Below, piece after piece: positions 26,004 to 34,460 of a stretch of 64,000 bases of DNA. The DNA comes from Pantoea sp. AS-PWVM4. GTDB taxonomy: Bacteria > Pseudomonadota > Gammaproteobacteria > Enterobacterales > Enterobacteriaceae. The stretch lies in contig NZ_ASZC01000002.1 of NCBI RefSeq assembly GCF_000468095.1, forward strand, positions 248,001 to 312,000, written 5' to 3'. The translations under genes were made by a program, and so were the position numbers. Position 1 is the first letter of the stretch, and the number at the start of each line of letters is the position of its first letter. The notes beneath the pieces are model-generated. The model saw only the letters and a program-made list of their open reading frames with translations, ran no database searches and was not told the DNA's origin.

Positions 26004-27086
26004 TTACTGTGTTGCCAGCTTCTCAACGCGTGCGATTGCTGCCAGCAAGCGCTCATCCGTCACCGTTTCCGCCATATTCGCCATATCCGGCGCATGCACC
26101 GACTCACGTACAATCAGCGCCAGCTCGGCTGTGTCCAGATCGGCAATTTCAGTCAACGTCAGCGGTACACCGCAATCGCGTGCCAGACGCATTTCTGCCA
26201 GCACTTCGTCATCGCTGCGCTGTTCCAGCGCCAGCAGACACAGATTGCCGAAACCGACCAGCAGGCCATGACCAAACTCGCGCGTCTTATCGCAGAAGGT
26301 AAAGCCTTCGTAGATAGCATGAGATGCCGCTGCGTGTGCTCCGTTGCTCATCAGCGAGGTTAAACCCGCCCAGGTAAAGATGGCATCCAGTACCTGATCC
26401 AGTGCGGAGCTGCTCTCACCGCGTAGCACGGCGGCATAGGCGGCCGGGCCATGTTCGGCAATCACGTCATAACAAATTTTGCTGTGCGCCAGGGATGACA
26501 GCGCGTTGCCTTCTTTGGCCGGATGGCGGGTGCTGACGGCACGGAACTCGTACCATTTCGCCAGCGTATCGCCCAGCCCGGCAGCCAGCCAGCGGGGCGG
26601 GGCTTTTGCCAGCAGCGTGCTGTCGATCACCACCGCTGCCGGAGCCTGTGGCAGTGGGAAGATATCAAAGAAGTTACCGTTATCGTCGTAGCGGATACTC
26701 AGCGGCGTCACCGCCGAACAGGTTGCGGCGATGGTGGGGATGGTCACCACCGGCAGGCCAAGCTGCGCCGCCACGGCTTTACAGGTATCCAGCGATTTTC
26801 CGCCGCCAACACCGATAATCACCTCTGCCTGCAACTCGGTGGCGATGGCTGCCAGTCGGTTGATCTGGTTGATCGATGTCTCGCCACCAAACCACTCCTG
26901 CGCCAGCAGCGTCACATCCGCCGCCAGCAATTGGGCGCGTACCTGCGCTTCCACCGCTTGCAGCGCCTGATGACCGCCGATCAGCAGCGCGCGTTGTCCG
27001 AGGCTGGCACAGATTTCACCCAATTGATTAATCACCCCCGCGCCGCGTAACACGCGGGCCGGGAACACCAGATTCATTTGTGTCAT
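26004..27086 (-). CDS. Iron-containing alcohol dehydrogenase-family (GldA/HcxA-like) dehydrogenase
   Basis: 360-residue NAD(P)-dependent metal dehydrogenase of the glycerol dehydrogenase branch. The nucleotide loop GVGGGKSLDTCKAVA, the metal Asp in AAGLGDTLAKWYE and the metal His residues in AHAAASHAIYEG and EFGHGLLVGFG are present. Its closest known relative by eye is E. coli YbdH (HcxA), a 2-oxo-acid reductase. It starts in an ATGA overlap with the ureohydrolase gene, so both are co-expressed and may process the product of guanidino hydrolysis. The exact substrate is open. Confidence 0.82.
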   Translation of the reverse strand: MTQMNLVFPARVLRGAGVINQLGEICASLGQRALLIGGHQALQAVEAQVRAQLLAADVTLLAQEWFGGETSINQINRLAAIATELQAEVIIGVGGGKSLDTCKAVAAQLGLPVVTIPTIAATCSAVTPLSIRYDDNGNFFDIFPLPQAPAAVVIDSTLLAKAPPRWLAAGLGDTLAKWYEFRAVSTRHPAKEGNALSSLAHSKICYDVIAEHGPAAYAAVLRGESSSALDQVLDAIFTWAGLTSLMSNGAHAAASHAIYEGFTFCDKTREFGHGLLVGFGNLCLLALEQRSDDEVLAEMRLARDCGVPLTLTEIADLDTAELALIVRESVHAPDMANMAETVTDERLLAAIARVEKLATQ

Positions 27087-28042
27087 TGTTTCTTCTCTGT
27101 ATAACGGACGCCAGGCAACACGCACAGCATCTCATAAAGGATATTGGCCGCCAGTTGGGAGGTCATGCCGCTCAAATCATAGGGAGGCGAAACCTCAACC
27201 AAATCGCCGCCGACCAGGTTTAACCCACGGCAACCGCGCACGATCTCCAGCCCTTGCATTGAGGTCAGGCCGCCCACCTCCGGCGTACCGGTGCCGGGCG
27301 CCCAGGCGGGATCGAAACTGTCGATATCGTAAGAAAGATAAACCGGGCCGCTGCCGATACGTTCACGCACCTCCGCCATTAACGGTGTCAGCGAACGATG
27401 CCAGCACTGCTCGGCAGGGATCAGATGGAAACCCTGATCGACACCCCACTGAAAATCATCCGCTGCATAACCTTGCGCACGTTGACCAATCTGTACCACG
27501 CGTTGGCAATCCAGCAAACCTTCTTCCACCGCGCGACGGAAGGTGGTGCCGTGGGCAATCTTCTCACCAAACATCTCGTCATTGGTGTCGGTATGGGCAT
27601 CAACGTGAATTAGCCCCATCGGACCGTGTTTTTTTGCCAGCGCGCGCAGAATCGGCAGCGTCAGGGTGTGGTCGCCGCCCAGCGTCAGCGGAATCAGCGG
27701 CCACGGGTTTAACGCGCTGTAAAAGTCTTCAATGATATCGACCGACTTCAGCAGGCTGTAAGTATTGATCGGCACATCGCCAAGATCGCCCACGCGCAGC
27801 GAGTCAAAAGGGGCGGCACCGGTTGCCATATTGTAAGGACGGATCATCACCGAATCGGCGCGGATGGCGCGTGGCCCGTAACGGGTACCGCTGCGTTGCG
27901 AAGTGCCGATATCCAGCGGGATACCGATAAACGCCACATCCAGATCGGCGGGGGACTCACTGGCCGGTAAACGCATCATGGTGCCGCGTCCGGCGAAACG
28001 CGGCATTTCATTGCCGCCCTGCGGTTGGGGAAAATGGGTCAT
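27083..28042 (-). CDS. Ureohydrolase (agmatinase/guanidino acid hydrolase family)
   Basis: 319-residue arginase-superfamily enzyme that splits a guanidino group to urea and an amine. All manganese motifs are present: GGDHT, DAHTDTND and SYDIDSFDPAWAPGTGTPEVGG. Length and the N-terminus PRFAGRGTMMRLP are close to guanidinobutyrase/guanidinopropionase rather than E. coli SpeB. The ATG at 28042 has AAGGAG; the longer frame to 28120 is unsupported. The nearby argininosuccinate-lyase-type enzyme suggests guanidino chemistry in this locus. Confidence 0.85.
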   Translation of the reverse strand: MTHFPQPQGGNEMPRFAGRGTMMRLPASESPADLDVAFIGIPLDIGTSQRSGTRYGPRAIRADSVMIRPYNMATGAAPFDSLRVGDLGDVPINTYSLLKSVDIIEDFYSALNPWPLIPLTLGGDHTLTLPILRALAKKHGPMGLIHVDAHTDTNDEMFGEKIAHGTTFRRAVEEGLLDCQRVVQIGQRAQGYAADDFQWGVDQGFHLIPAEQCWHRSLTPLMAEVRERIGSGPVYLSYDIDSFDPAWAPGTGTPEVGGLTSMQGLEIVRGCRGLNLVGGDLVEVSPPYDLSGMTSQLAANILYEMLCVLPGVRYTEKKQ

Positions 28043-28172
28043 GACCGGCTCCTTAACTGAACAGGCTGACATCATGACCCGATGCGTGAGCGGGAAAAAT
28101 CCTTGACAGCAGATAATCACTTCAGAGATTACTTAACTTTAACCAGCAATCACTGAAGAAAAAGGGAGGCAC

Positions 28173-28252
28173 TGACGTAGCGGCGCGATTTATCGCGCAA
28201 TCCTTCGCGCTCTGTCAGAAAAACCTGCGCGATAAATCGCGCCGCTACGTCA
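28173..28252. repeat. Inverted pair of the dispersed repeat in a 5' leader
   Basis: Perfect 27-base complementary arms (28173-28199 and 28226-28252), spacer 26 bases. It lies in the divergent gap between the ureohydrolase and LysR genes and ends seven bases before the LysR ATG. A TTGACA at 28103 could be the -35 of a promoter, which would put the stem in the mRNA leader. Confidence 0.9.
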
Positions 28253-28259
28253 CGATATT

Positions 28260-29156
28260 ATGCAACCGTTACCCAATCTTAAACTGCTCCAGGTGTTCGC
28301 CAGCGTGGTGGAAAACCAGGGCTATTCGCGCGCCCAGCAGGCGTTGAACATGACCACGCCGGCGATCAGCGCCTATATGAGCGAACTGGAAACCCAATTG
28401 GGGTTTATTCTGTGCCAGCGTGGGCGCGGTGGCTTTACCCTGACCAGCAAAGGGGAAGAGTTTTATCGTTACAGCCAACAGATGCTGACCACGCTGGCAG
28501 ACTGGCAGGCGCAGGTGGAGACGCTGAAAAGCGCGCAGGGCGGTGCCTTTTCCCTCGGGGTGGTGGATGCCACCGTCACCGACAGCACGCTGGATTTACC
28601 TGCCGCTATCGCCCGCTTTAATCAGCGTTTTCCGGCGGTATTTTTCAACCTCAGCGTGCGCGATCCCAATGAACTGCAACAACAGCTACTGGAAGATCGC
28701 CTCGACCTGGCGATTGGTCACTTCCCGCTGCGCGCCAGCAATCTGGTGACGATTCCGCTGTACGACGAACAGCATTGGTTGTATTGCAGCCCGCAGCATG
28801 CGCTGGCGCAGGGGACGCCGGATGTGCGCACCGTGCAGCAAACCGGGATGGTGACGCGACGCTACTGGAACCAGCAGGAACTGAACAAACGTGGTTTCCG
28901 TCAGACGAATGCATCGGTGGAGAGTATCGAAGCGCAGTTGACGCTGATCCTTAGTGGGCGGTTTATTGGTTATCTGCCGGAGCATTACGCACGTAGCTGG
29001 GAACAACAGGGGGCGCTCTGTCGTCTGCTGCCGCAAGATTTCCACTTCCGCGCGCCGTTCTCCTTTGCGTTCCGCCGTGGCCGGGCGCGCGAAACGTTGA
29101 TCCGTGCGATGCGAGATATTCTGAATCCAGCGCGAAAAAATAGCAGCGAAAGCTGA
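28260..29156 (+). CDS. LysR-family regulator, second of the lyase locus
   Basis: 298-residue regulator. The helix-turn-helix lies at residues 8-65 (LLQVFASVVENQGYSRAQQALNMTTPAISAYMSELE), followed by a binding-protein-like effector domain. It shares the block GRFIGYLPEHYA with the LysR protein at 17767 and may answer to a related ligand. It is divergent from the ureohydrolase/dehydrogenase pair. There is no Shine-Dalgarno before ATG 28260: the space is occupied by an arm of a 27-base inverted repeat, so translation may be weak. Confidence 0.82.
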   Translation: MQPLPNLKLLQVFASVVENQGYSRAQQALNMTTPAISAYMSELETQLGFILCQRGRGGFTLTSKGEEFYRYSQQMLTTLADWQAQVETLKSAQGGAFSLGVVDATVTDSTLDLPAAIARFNQRFPAVFFNLSVRDPNELQQQLLEDRLDLAIGHFPLRASNLVTIPLYDEQHWLYCSPQHALAQGTPDVRTVQQTGMVTRRYWNQQELNKRGFRQTNASVESIEAQLTLILSGRFIGYLPEHYARSWEQQGALCRLLPQDFHFRAPFSFAFRRGRARETLIRAMRDILNPARKNSSES

Positions 29157-29169
29157 CGCTGTGGCGATA

Positions 29170-29185
29170 CTGTGTAAAAATACAG
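29170..29185 (+). promoter_or_regulatory. LexA box of dinG
   Basis: CTGTGTAAAAATACAG matches the SOS operator CTGT-N8-ACAG with both conserved ends. It lies 27 bases before the dinG ATG, as expected for a damage-inducible gene. Confidence 0.85.
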
Positions 29186-29212
29186 GCCATTTTCCCGAAA
29201 ACAGTTAAGACA

Positions 29213-31363
29213 ATGGCCCTGACAGCAGCGATAAAAAGCCAGATTGCGCAATGGTATAAGGCGCTGCAACAGCAGGTTCCTGACTTTATTCCGCGTGCGC
29301 CACAGCGCCAGATGATCGCCGAAGTGGCGAAAAGTCTGGCCGGTGACGAAGGCCGTCACCTGGCGATTGAAGCGCCCACCGGGGTGGGTAAAACCCTGTC
29401 ATATCTGATCCCCGGCATTGCCGTCAGTCGTGCCGAGGAGAAGCGACTGGTGATCAGCACCGCCAACGTGGCGTTGCAGGATCAAATCTTCAGCAAAGAC
29501 CTGCCGCTGCTGAAAAAAATCATTCCCGACCTGACCTTTACCGCTGCATTCGGGCGTGGGCGCTACGTTTGCCCGCGCAACCTCGCCGCGCTGGCGGCCA
29601 GCGAAGATCAGCAAGGGGATTTGCTGCTGTATCTTGATGAAGAGGCGGTAACCGGCTCCAAAGAGGAGCAAAAGTTATGCGCCGGACTGGAAAAGCAGCT
29701 CAGTCGTTACCAGTGGGATGGGCTGCGTGATCACACGGATGTCGCGATCAATGACAGCCTGTGGCAGCGCCTCTCCACCGACAAAGCCAACTGCCTGGGC
29801 CATCATTGTCGCTGGTATCGCGAATGCCCGTTCTTTGTGGCGCGGCGCGAGATCGAGCAGGCGGATGTGGTGGTGGCGAACCATGCGCTGGTGATGGCGG
29901 CGATGGAAAACGAGTCGGTGCTGCCGCCCGCGAAACACCTGATGCTGGTGCTGGATGAAGGCCACCATTTGCCGGAAGTCGCGCGTGATGCGCTGGAGAT
30001 GAGCGCAGAGATCACCCCTGGCTGGAGCAGCCTGCAACTGGATCTGTTTGTGCGCCTGGTGGAAACCATCATGGCGCAGTTCCGCCCCAAATCCCCGCCA
30101 CCGCTGACCAATCCGGAGCGGCTGAAAGGCCATTGCGATGAGATGCGCGAGCTGTTGCAGACGTTATGCAACGCCCTGAATCCGCTGCTGCCCGACCATA
30201 ACCAGCCGGGTGAGTTTCGTTTTGTGCTGGGGGAACTGCCGGAAGAACTGCTGACGCTGTGCGCCCGCTTGTTCAAACTCAGCGATGCGCTGCGTGGTCT
30301 GGCGGAAGGGTTATTGAATGAGCTGGGCGATCAAACCGGTAAAGCCGACATCATGCGGCTGCATAAAGCGATTTTGCAGCTCAATCGCCACTTTGGCTGG
30401 TTTGAATCCATCAGCAAGCTGTGGCGACTGGCGGCTATGGAGAAGGCCTCAAATGCACCGGTGTCCAAATGGGTGACGCGTGAATTGCGCGACGGCCAGG
30501 CGCATCTGCTGTTTCACTGTGCCGGGATACGCGTTAGCGATCAGCTGGAGAAACTACTGTGGCGTAAAATCCCCCATGTGGTGGTGACCTCCGCCACGCT
30601 ACGCTCGCTGAATAGCTTTAACCGGCTACAGGAGATGTCAGGGCTGAATGAGAAGGCGGGTGACCGCTTTGTGGCGCTTGACTCGCCTTTTCAGCATATC
30701 GACCAGGGCAAGCTGGTGATCCCTCAGATGCAGTATGAACCGCTGATGAGCAGTGAGGTGGAACATATCGCCGAGATGGCGCGCTTTTTCCGTGCGCAAA
30801 TGGCGGAAGAGAAACATAAAGGGGTGCTGGTGTTATTCGCCAGTGGCCGTGCCATGCAGCAGTTTCTCACCCACGTCGCCGACTTTCGCCTGTCGATGCT
30901 GGTGCAGGGCGACCAGCCACGTTATCGGCTGGTGGAGCTGCATCGCCAGCGCGTGGAGCAGGGCAAAACCAGCATTCTGGTCGGTTTGCAATCCTTTGCC
31001 GAAGGGCTGGATTTGAAAGGCGATCTGCTGTCGCAGGTACATATCCATAAAATTGCTTTTCCCCCGGTGGACAGTCCGGTAATTTTGACCGAAGGGGAGT
31101 GGCTGAAGAGCCTCAGACGCTACCCGTTTGAAGTGCAGAGTTTACCCAGCGCCTCATTTACCTTGATCCAGCAGGTAGGCCGTCTGATTCGCAGTCACCA
31201 ATGCTTTGGCGAGATCGTTATTTACGATCGACGTCTGATCAGCAAGCCATATGGCAGCCGTCTGCTGGCCGCATTGCCGGTGTTCCCGATTGAACAACCG
31301 CCGATGCCCGAGGCCACATCCAGTGCAGCGCCACGCAGAAGGCGCGCAAGCAGAAGGAGTTGA
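29213..31363 (+). CDS. dinG: ATP-dependent DNA helicase DinG
   Basis: 716-residue superfamily 2 XPD-like helicase with 5'-3' polarity, part of the SOS response; unwinds D-loops, R-loops and G-quadruplexes. Walker A APTGVGKT (54-61), iron-sulfur cysteines C120, C194, C199 and C205 (as in E. coli DinG) and the DEGH box (LDEGHHL) are visible, as is motif VI QQVGRLIRS near the C-terminus. A basic tail (PRRRRASRRS) ends the protein. It is preceded by a LexA box. Confidence 0.97.
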   Translation: MALTAAIKSQIAQWYKALQQQVPDFIPRAPQRQMIAEVAKSLAGDEGRHLAIEAPTGVGKTLSYLIPGIAVSRAEEKRLVISTANVALQDQIFSKDLPLLKKIIPDLTFTAAFGRGRYVCPRNLAALAASEDQQGDLLLYLDEEAVTGSKEEQKLCAGLEKQLSRYQWDGLRDHTDVAINDSLWQRLSTDKANCLGHHCRWYRECPFFVARREIEQADVVVANHALVMAAMENESVLPPAKHLMLVLDEGHHLPEVARDALEMSAEITPGWSSLQLDLFVRLVETIMAQFRPKSPPPLTNPERLKGHCDEMRELLQTLCNALNPLLPDHNQPGEFRFVLGELPEELLTLCARLFKLSDALRGLAEGLLNELGDQTGKADIMRLHKAILQLNRHFGWFESISKLWRLAAMEKASNAPVSKWVTRELRDGQAHLLFHCAGIRVSDQLEKLLWRKIPHVVVTSATLRSLNSFNRLQEMSGLNEKAGDRFVALDSPFQHIDQGKLVIPQMQYEPLMSSEVEHIAEMARFFRAQMAEEKHKGVLVLFASGRAMQQFLTHVADFRLSMLVQGDQPRYRLVELHRQRVEQGKTSILVGLQSFAEGLDLKGDLLSQVHIHKIAFPPVDSPVILTEGEWLKSLRRYPFEVQSLPSASFTLIQQVGRLIRSHQCFGEIVIYDRRLISKPYGSRLLAALPVFPIEQPPMPEATSSAAPRRRRASRRS

Positions 31364-31365
31364 GC

Positions 31366-32019
31366 ATGTTGTATACGCCACGGGCGTTTAACCAGCCGGA
31401 TGCTGAAGCGCAGCGCCAGCTGGTGCTGCGCCATCCGCTGGGGCTGTTGATCTCCAACGGGAACGATGGCCCGCAGGCAACGCCGTTGCCGTTTTTATTG
31501 CAGGTCGATGCTCAGGGGGAGTGGGTGTTGCAGGGGCATTTGTCCCGCGCCAATCCGCATCTGAAAGCGCTGGAGGATGGCATGCCGGTGCTGGTGGTGT
31601 TCCAGGGGGAACAGGGTTATATCACCCCGGCGTGGTATGAAGAAAAAGCGCGCAGCGGCAAAGCGGTGCCAACCTGGAACTACCTGACGCTTCACTGCCG
31701 TGGTCCACTGATCCGCCATGATAATGCTGACTGGCTGCGGGCGCAGGTCGAGCGGCTTACCGCGCAGCAGGAACAGGGGATGCCGCAGCCGTGGGCGGTG
31801 AGCGATGCCCCGGCCACTTATATCGACAGTATGATCAAAGCGATTGTCGGGGTGGAGATTCGCGTGACCCAGCGCGAAGGCAAGTGGAAACTCAATCAAA
31901 ACCGCAGTCTGACGGATCGCCAGCAGGTGGCCGACGGTTTAGCACAGCAGCACAACACCTCTTTGGCCGCCGAGATGCGGCGCACTCTGGAAGCGGAAAC
32001 TCCTGATGGAACTGAATAA
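31366..32019 (+). CDS. PaiB-like FMN-binding split-barrel protein
   Basis: 217-residue protein of the PaiB/FMN-binding negative transcriptional regulator family. Typical blocks: MLYTPRAFNQPDAEAQRQL (start), QGHLSRANPHLK and PAWYEEKARSGKAVPTWNY. Members bind flavin or haem and are linked to protease or sporulation control in Bacillus or to polyamine handling; the role in Gram-negatives is unclear. ATG 31366 follows GGAG three bases after the dinG stop, and the gene overlaps ybiB by 14 bases. It therefore lies inside the LexA-controlled dinG-ybiB unit. E. coli, as I recall, has no gene at this place. Confidence 0.82.
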   Translation: MLYTPRAFNQPDAEAQRQLVLRHPLGLLISNGNDGPQATPLPFLLQVDAQGEWVLQGHLSRANPHLKALEDGMPVLVVFQGEQGYITPAWYEEKARSGKAVPTWNYLTLHCRGPLIRHDNADWLRAQVERLTAQQEQGMPQPWAVSDAPATYIDSMIKAIVGVEIRVTQREGKWKLNQNRSLTDRQQVADGLAQQHNTSLAAEMRRTLEAETPDGTE

Positions 32020-32974
32020 AATTATCAAAGAAATCGGGCGCGGGAAAAATCACGCGCGCGATATCGATTTCGACACCGCCGTGGCGTTGTATAGCGCGAT
32101 ACTGGCCGGAGAAGTGCCGGATCTTGAACTGGGCGGTGTGCTGATCGCGTTACGCATCAAGGGAGAAGGTGAGGCGGAGATGCGCGGCTTTTATCAGGCG
32201 ATGCAGCAGCAGATGATGCGCCTGCAAGCACCTGTTGGCCGTCCGATGCCGATCGTCATACCCAGCTATAACGGCGCGCGCCGTCAGGGCAACCTGACGC
32301 CGTTGCTGGCGTTGCTGTTGGTCAAACTCGGCTTTCCGGTGTTGATGCACGGCGTCAGTGATGACCCAACGCGAGTGACCAGTGAAGCGGTGCTGGCGGC
32401 GCTGGATATCAACCCGGCCACCAGTGCGCAACAAGCGCAGGCGCTGTTGGATAACGGCGAGCTGGCGTTTATCACCATCGATCATCTGTGCCCGCCGATG
32501 GCGAAACAGCTATCGCTGCGCTGGCGTATGGGGGTGCGCAATAGCGCGCACACCCTGGCGAAACTGGCAACGCCGTTTGCCGAGCGGGCTGCGCTGCGTC
32601 TTGCCAGCGTATCGCACCCGGAATATGTGCCGCGTGTCGGTAAATTCTTTCAGGATATCGATGCGCCCGCGTTGCTGCTGAACGGGACTGAAGGCGAAGT
32701 CTATGCCAATCCGCAGCGCTGCCCGGCCATCAGCTATATTCAGGGGGCAAATGCCGAGGCTGAAGAGTGGGTTGCGCGTCAACCGGAATGGGAGGTCGCG
32801 TTGCCGGAGTCAAAAAATGCGCTGGATACCGCCACCTGGATCCGTGCGGTGCTGGCGGGGGAACGTGCGGTTCCGCAGGCGCTGCGTTTGCAACTGGCCT
32901 GCTGCCTGGTCGCCAGCGGGGAAAACGCCAGCCTGGCTGACGCTGAACAGCGCCTCAACCAGGCCGGTATCTGA
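32006..32974 (+). CDS. ybiB: TrpD2-like nucleic-acid-binding protein YbiB
   Basis: 322-residue homologue of anthranilate phosphoribosyltransferase that lost that activity. In E. coli YbiB binds nucleic acids and is co-transcribed with dinG under LexA. The fold begins with the small helical domain (GRGKNHARDIDFDTAVALYSAILAG, 12-36). The glycine-rich phosphoribosyl loop of true TrpD is not evident. Its start overlaps the PaiB-like gene by 14 bases. It is convergent with the M20 amidohydrolase gene, four bases away. Confidence 0.92.
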   Translation: MELNKIIKEIGRGKNHARDIDFDTAVALYSAILAGEVPDLELGGVLIALRIKGEGEAEMRGFYQAMQQQMMRLQAPVGRPMPIVIPSYNGARRQGNLTPLLALLLVKLGFPVLMHGVSDDPTRVTSEAVLAALDINPATSAQQAQALLDNGELAFITIDHLCPPMAKQLSLRWRMGVRNSAHTLAKLATPFAERAALRLASVSHPEYVPRVGKFFQDIDAPALLLNGTEGEVYANPQRCPAISYIQGANAEAEEWVARQPEWEVALPESKNALDTATWIRAVLAGERAVPQALRLQLACCLVASGENASLADAEQRLNQAGI

Positions 32975-32977
32975 AGA

Positions 32978-34135
32978 TCAGGCTTTCGCCAGCGTACTCT
33001 CCACCAACTGCTGCCAGAAGGTGATGCCGATGGGCAGCAGTTCATCATTGAAGTCGTAACAGGCGTTGTGCAGCGGTGCAGAGGGTGTCGCACCATCGGC
33101 ACCCAGCCAGAAGTAGGCACCGGGGCAGGCTTCCAGCATACAGGCGAAATCTTCCGACGCCATCGACGGATTCACCTGCCAGTGCACCTGTTGCTCACCG
33201 AGTAAGCTTACCGCCGCCTGACGCACCTGTTCAGCCGGTTGTTCATGGTTAGCGGTGACCGGATAACCTGGATACCAGTGAATCTCGCCGCTGACGCCAA
33301 ACGGGCGCGGCAGCGTGCTGACAAAATCCTCAATCAGGCCACGTACCCGATTACGCACATCGGTTTGCAGACAACGTACCGTGCCGCGTAACACAATTTG
33401 CTCGGGAATGACGTTAATCGCTTCGCCGCCGTGGATTTGCGTCACGCTGACCACCGCCGATGCCAGCGGTGACAGGCGGCGTGACGGAATGGTTTGCAGC
33501 GCCAGAATCAATTCTGCGGCCACGACGATGGGATCGGCACCGCTTTCCGGCATTGCCGCATGGCAGCTCTTGCCGTGCAGAGTGATTTCAAACGAATCGA
33601 GCGATGCCATCATGGCACCGGCATTGACCGCCAGCGAGCCAACCGGCAGGCCAGGCCAGTTATGCATGGCGTAGACGGCATCCATCGGGAAGCGCTGGAA
33701 CAGGCCTTCTTCCACCATTTTTCGGGCACCACCGAGGTTCTCCTCGGCGGGCTGAAAGATAAAATGCACCGTGCCGCTGAACTGACGCGTGGCCGCCAGG
33801 TGACAGGCTGCCGCCAGTAACACGGCGGTGTGACCATCATGACCACAGGCGTGCATCACGCCCGGCTGGCTGGATTTCCACTCTGGATGGCCTTTTTCGG
33901 TGATCGGCAGCGCATCCATATCGGCGCGCAAGCCAATCACCGGTCCGGGGCCATTTTCCAGCGTACCAATCACCCCGGTGCCCGCCAGCCCTCGAAACAC
34001 CTGCAAACCGGCATCCTTCAACACCTGCGCCACCAGTTCGCTGGTACGTTGTTCCTGGTAACCCAGTTCAGGATGTTGATGGAGCTGGCGACGCCAGCGC
34101 AGGGCGTTTTCCAGCAAAGTGGCAGGCAGGGTCAT
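32978..34135 (-). CDS. M20-family amidohydrolase (hippurate hydrolase-like)
   Basis: 385-residue zinc/manganese amidohydrolase of the HipO/IlvH-like branch of family M20D. Metal and catalytic motifs: HQHPELGYQE near the start, ACGHDGHTA (about 99-107), the QPAEE catalytic Glu (about 133-137), the dimerisation-domain His in GKSCHAAMPE, and the C-terminal His in PLHNACYDF. It removes acyl groups from N-acyl amino acids or indole/benzoyl conjugates in the cytoplasm. GGAG lies 11 bases before ATG 34135. Single-gene unit with an upstream AT-rich region. Confidence 0.88.
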   Translation of the reverse strand: MTLPATLLENALRWRRQLHQHPELGYQEQRTSELVAQVLKDAGLQVFRGLAGTGVIGTLENGPGPVIGLRADMDALPITEKGHPEWKSSQPGVMHACGHDGHTAVLLAAACHLAATRQFSGTVHFIFQPAEENLGGARKMVEEGLFQRFPMDAVYAMHNWPGLPVGSLAVNAGAMMASLDSFEITLHGKSCHAAMPESGADPIVVAAELILALQTIPSRRLSPLASAVVSVTQIHGGEAINVIPEQIVLRGTVRCLQTDVRNRVRGLIEDFVSTLPRPFGVSGEIHWYPGYPVTANHEQPAEQVRQAAVSLLGEQQVHWQVNPSMASEDFACMLEACPGAYFWLGADGATPSAPLHNACYDFNDELLPIGITFWQQLVESTLAKA

Positions 34136-34460
34136 AGGACAGGATTCTCCATTATCAGCAGTACGTCCGTGGGCAGGTACCGCAAGAAATTATGTTCCCA
34201 CTGTAGTGGCAAGCGCGGAGAGCGTCTATCGCGAAACGGGATAATTTGGCTATAGACTATATCCAAATGGAATAAGTAGGTTTTATCCACTGCGAGATAA
34301 ATTTTATCCCCAGGGACCCCTTTGTTGTGCTTGCTCAACCTGGGGTTAAATCTGATTGTTTTATCACTTTATTATGAAGTTCTTAACTCTCTCTGATATT
34401 TTCACGCCTTAGATATCAGTGAGATAACTGCTGTGATAACGTCCGGGCACTCTCATCACT
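34136..34460. other. Intergenic region upstream of the M20 gene
   Basis: 325 bases without a gene. The part next to 34135 should hold the M20 promoter. Two near-consensus DnaA-like nonamers (TTATCCACT at 34283, TTATCCCCA at 34304) are present but probably by chance. The right half may be decayed sequence of the Rpn-family gene whose tail follows. Confidence 0.4.

Noticed and set aside
28115..28158. AATCACT direct repeats and CTTCAG/CTGAAG arms between the ureohydrolase and LysR genes as a LysR operator
   Set aside because: Arms are only six to seven bases and would be expected at fair frequency; kept as a note, not as a feature.
34283..34312. Two near-consensus DnaA boxes 21 bases apart
   Set aside because: Each has a mismatch, there is no further cluster, AT-rich unwinding element or dnaA/gyrB context; likely chance in an AT-rich spacer.
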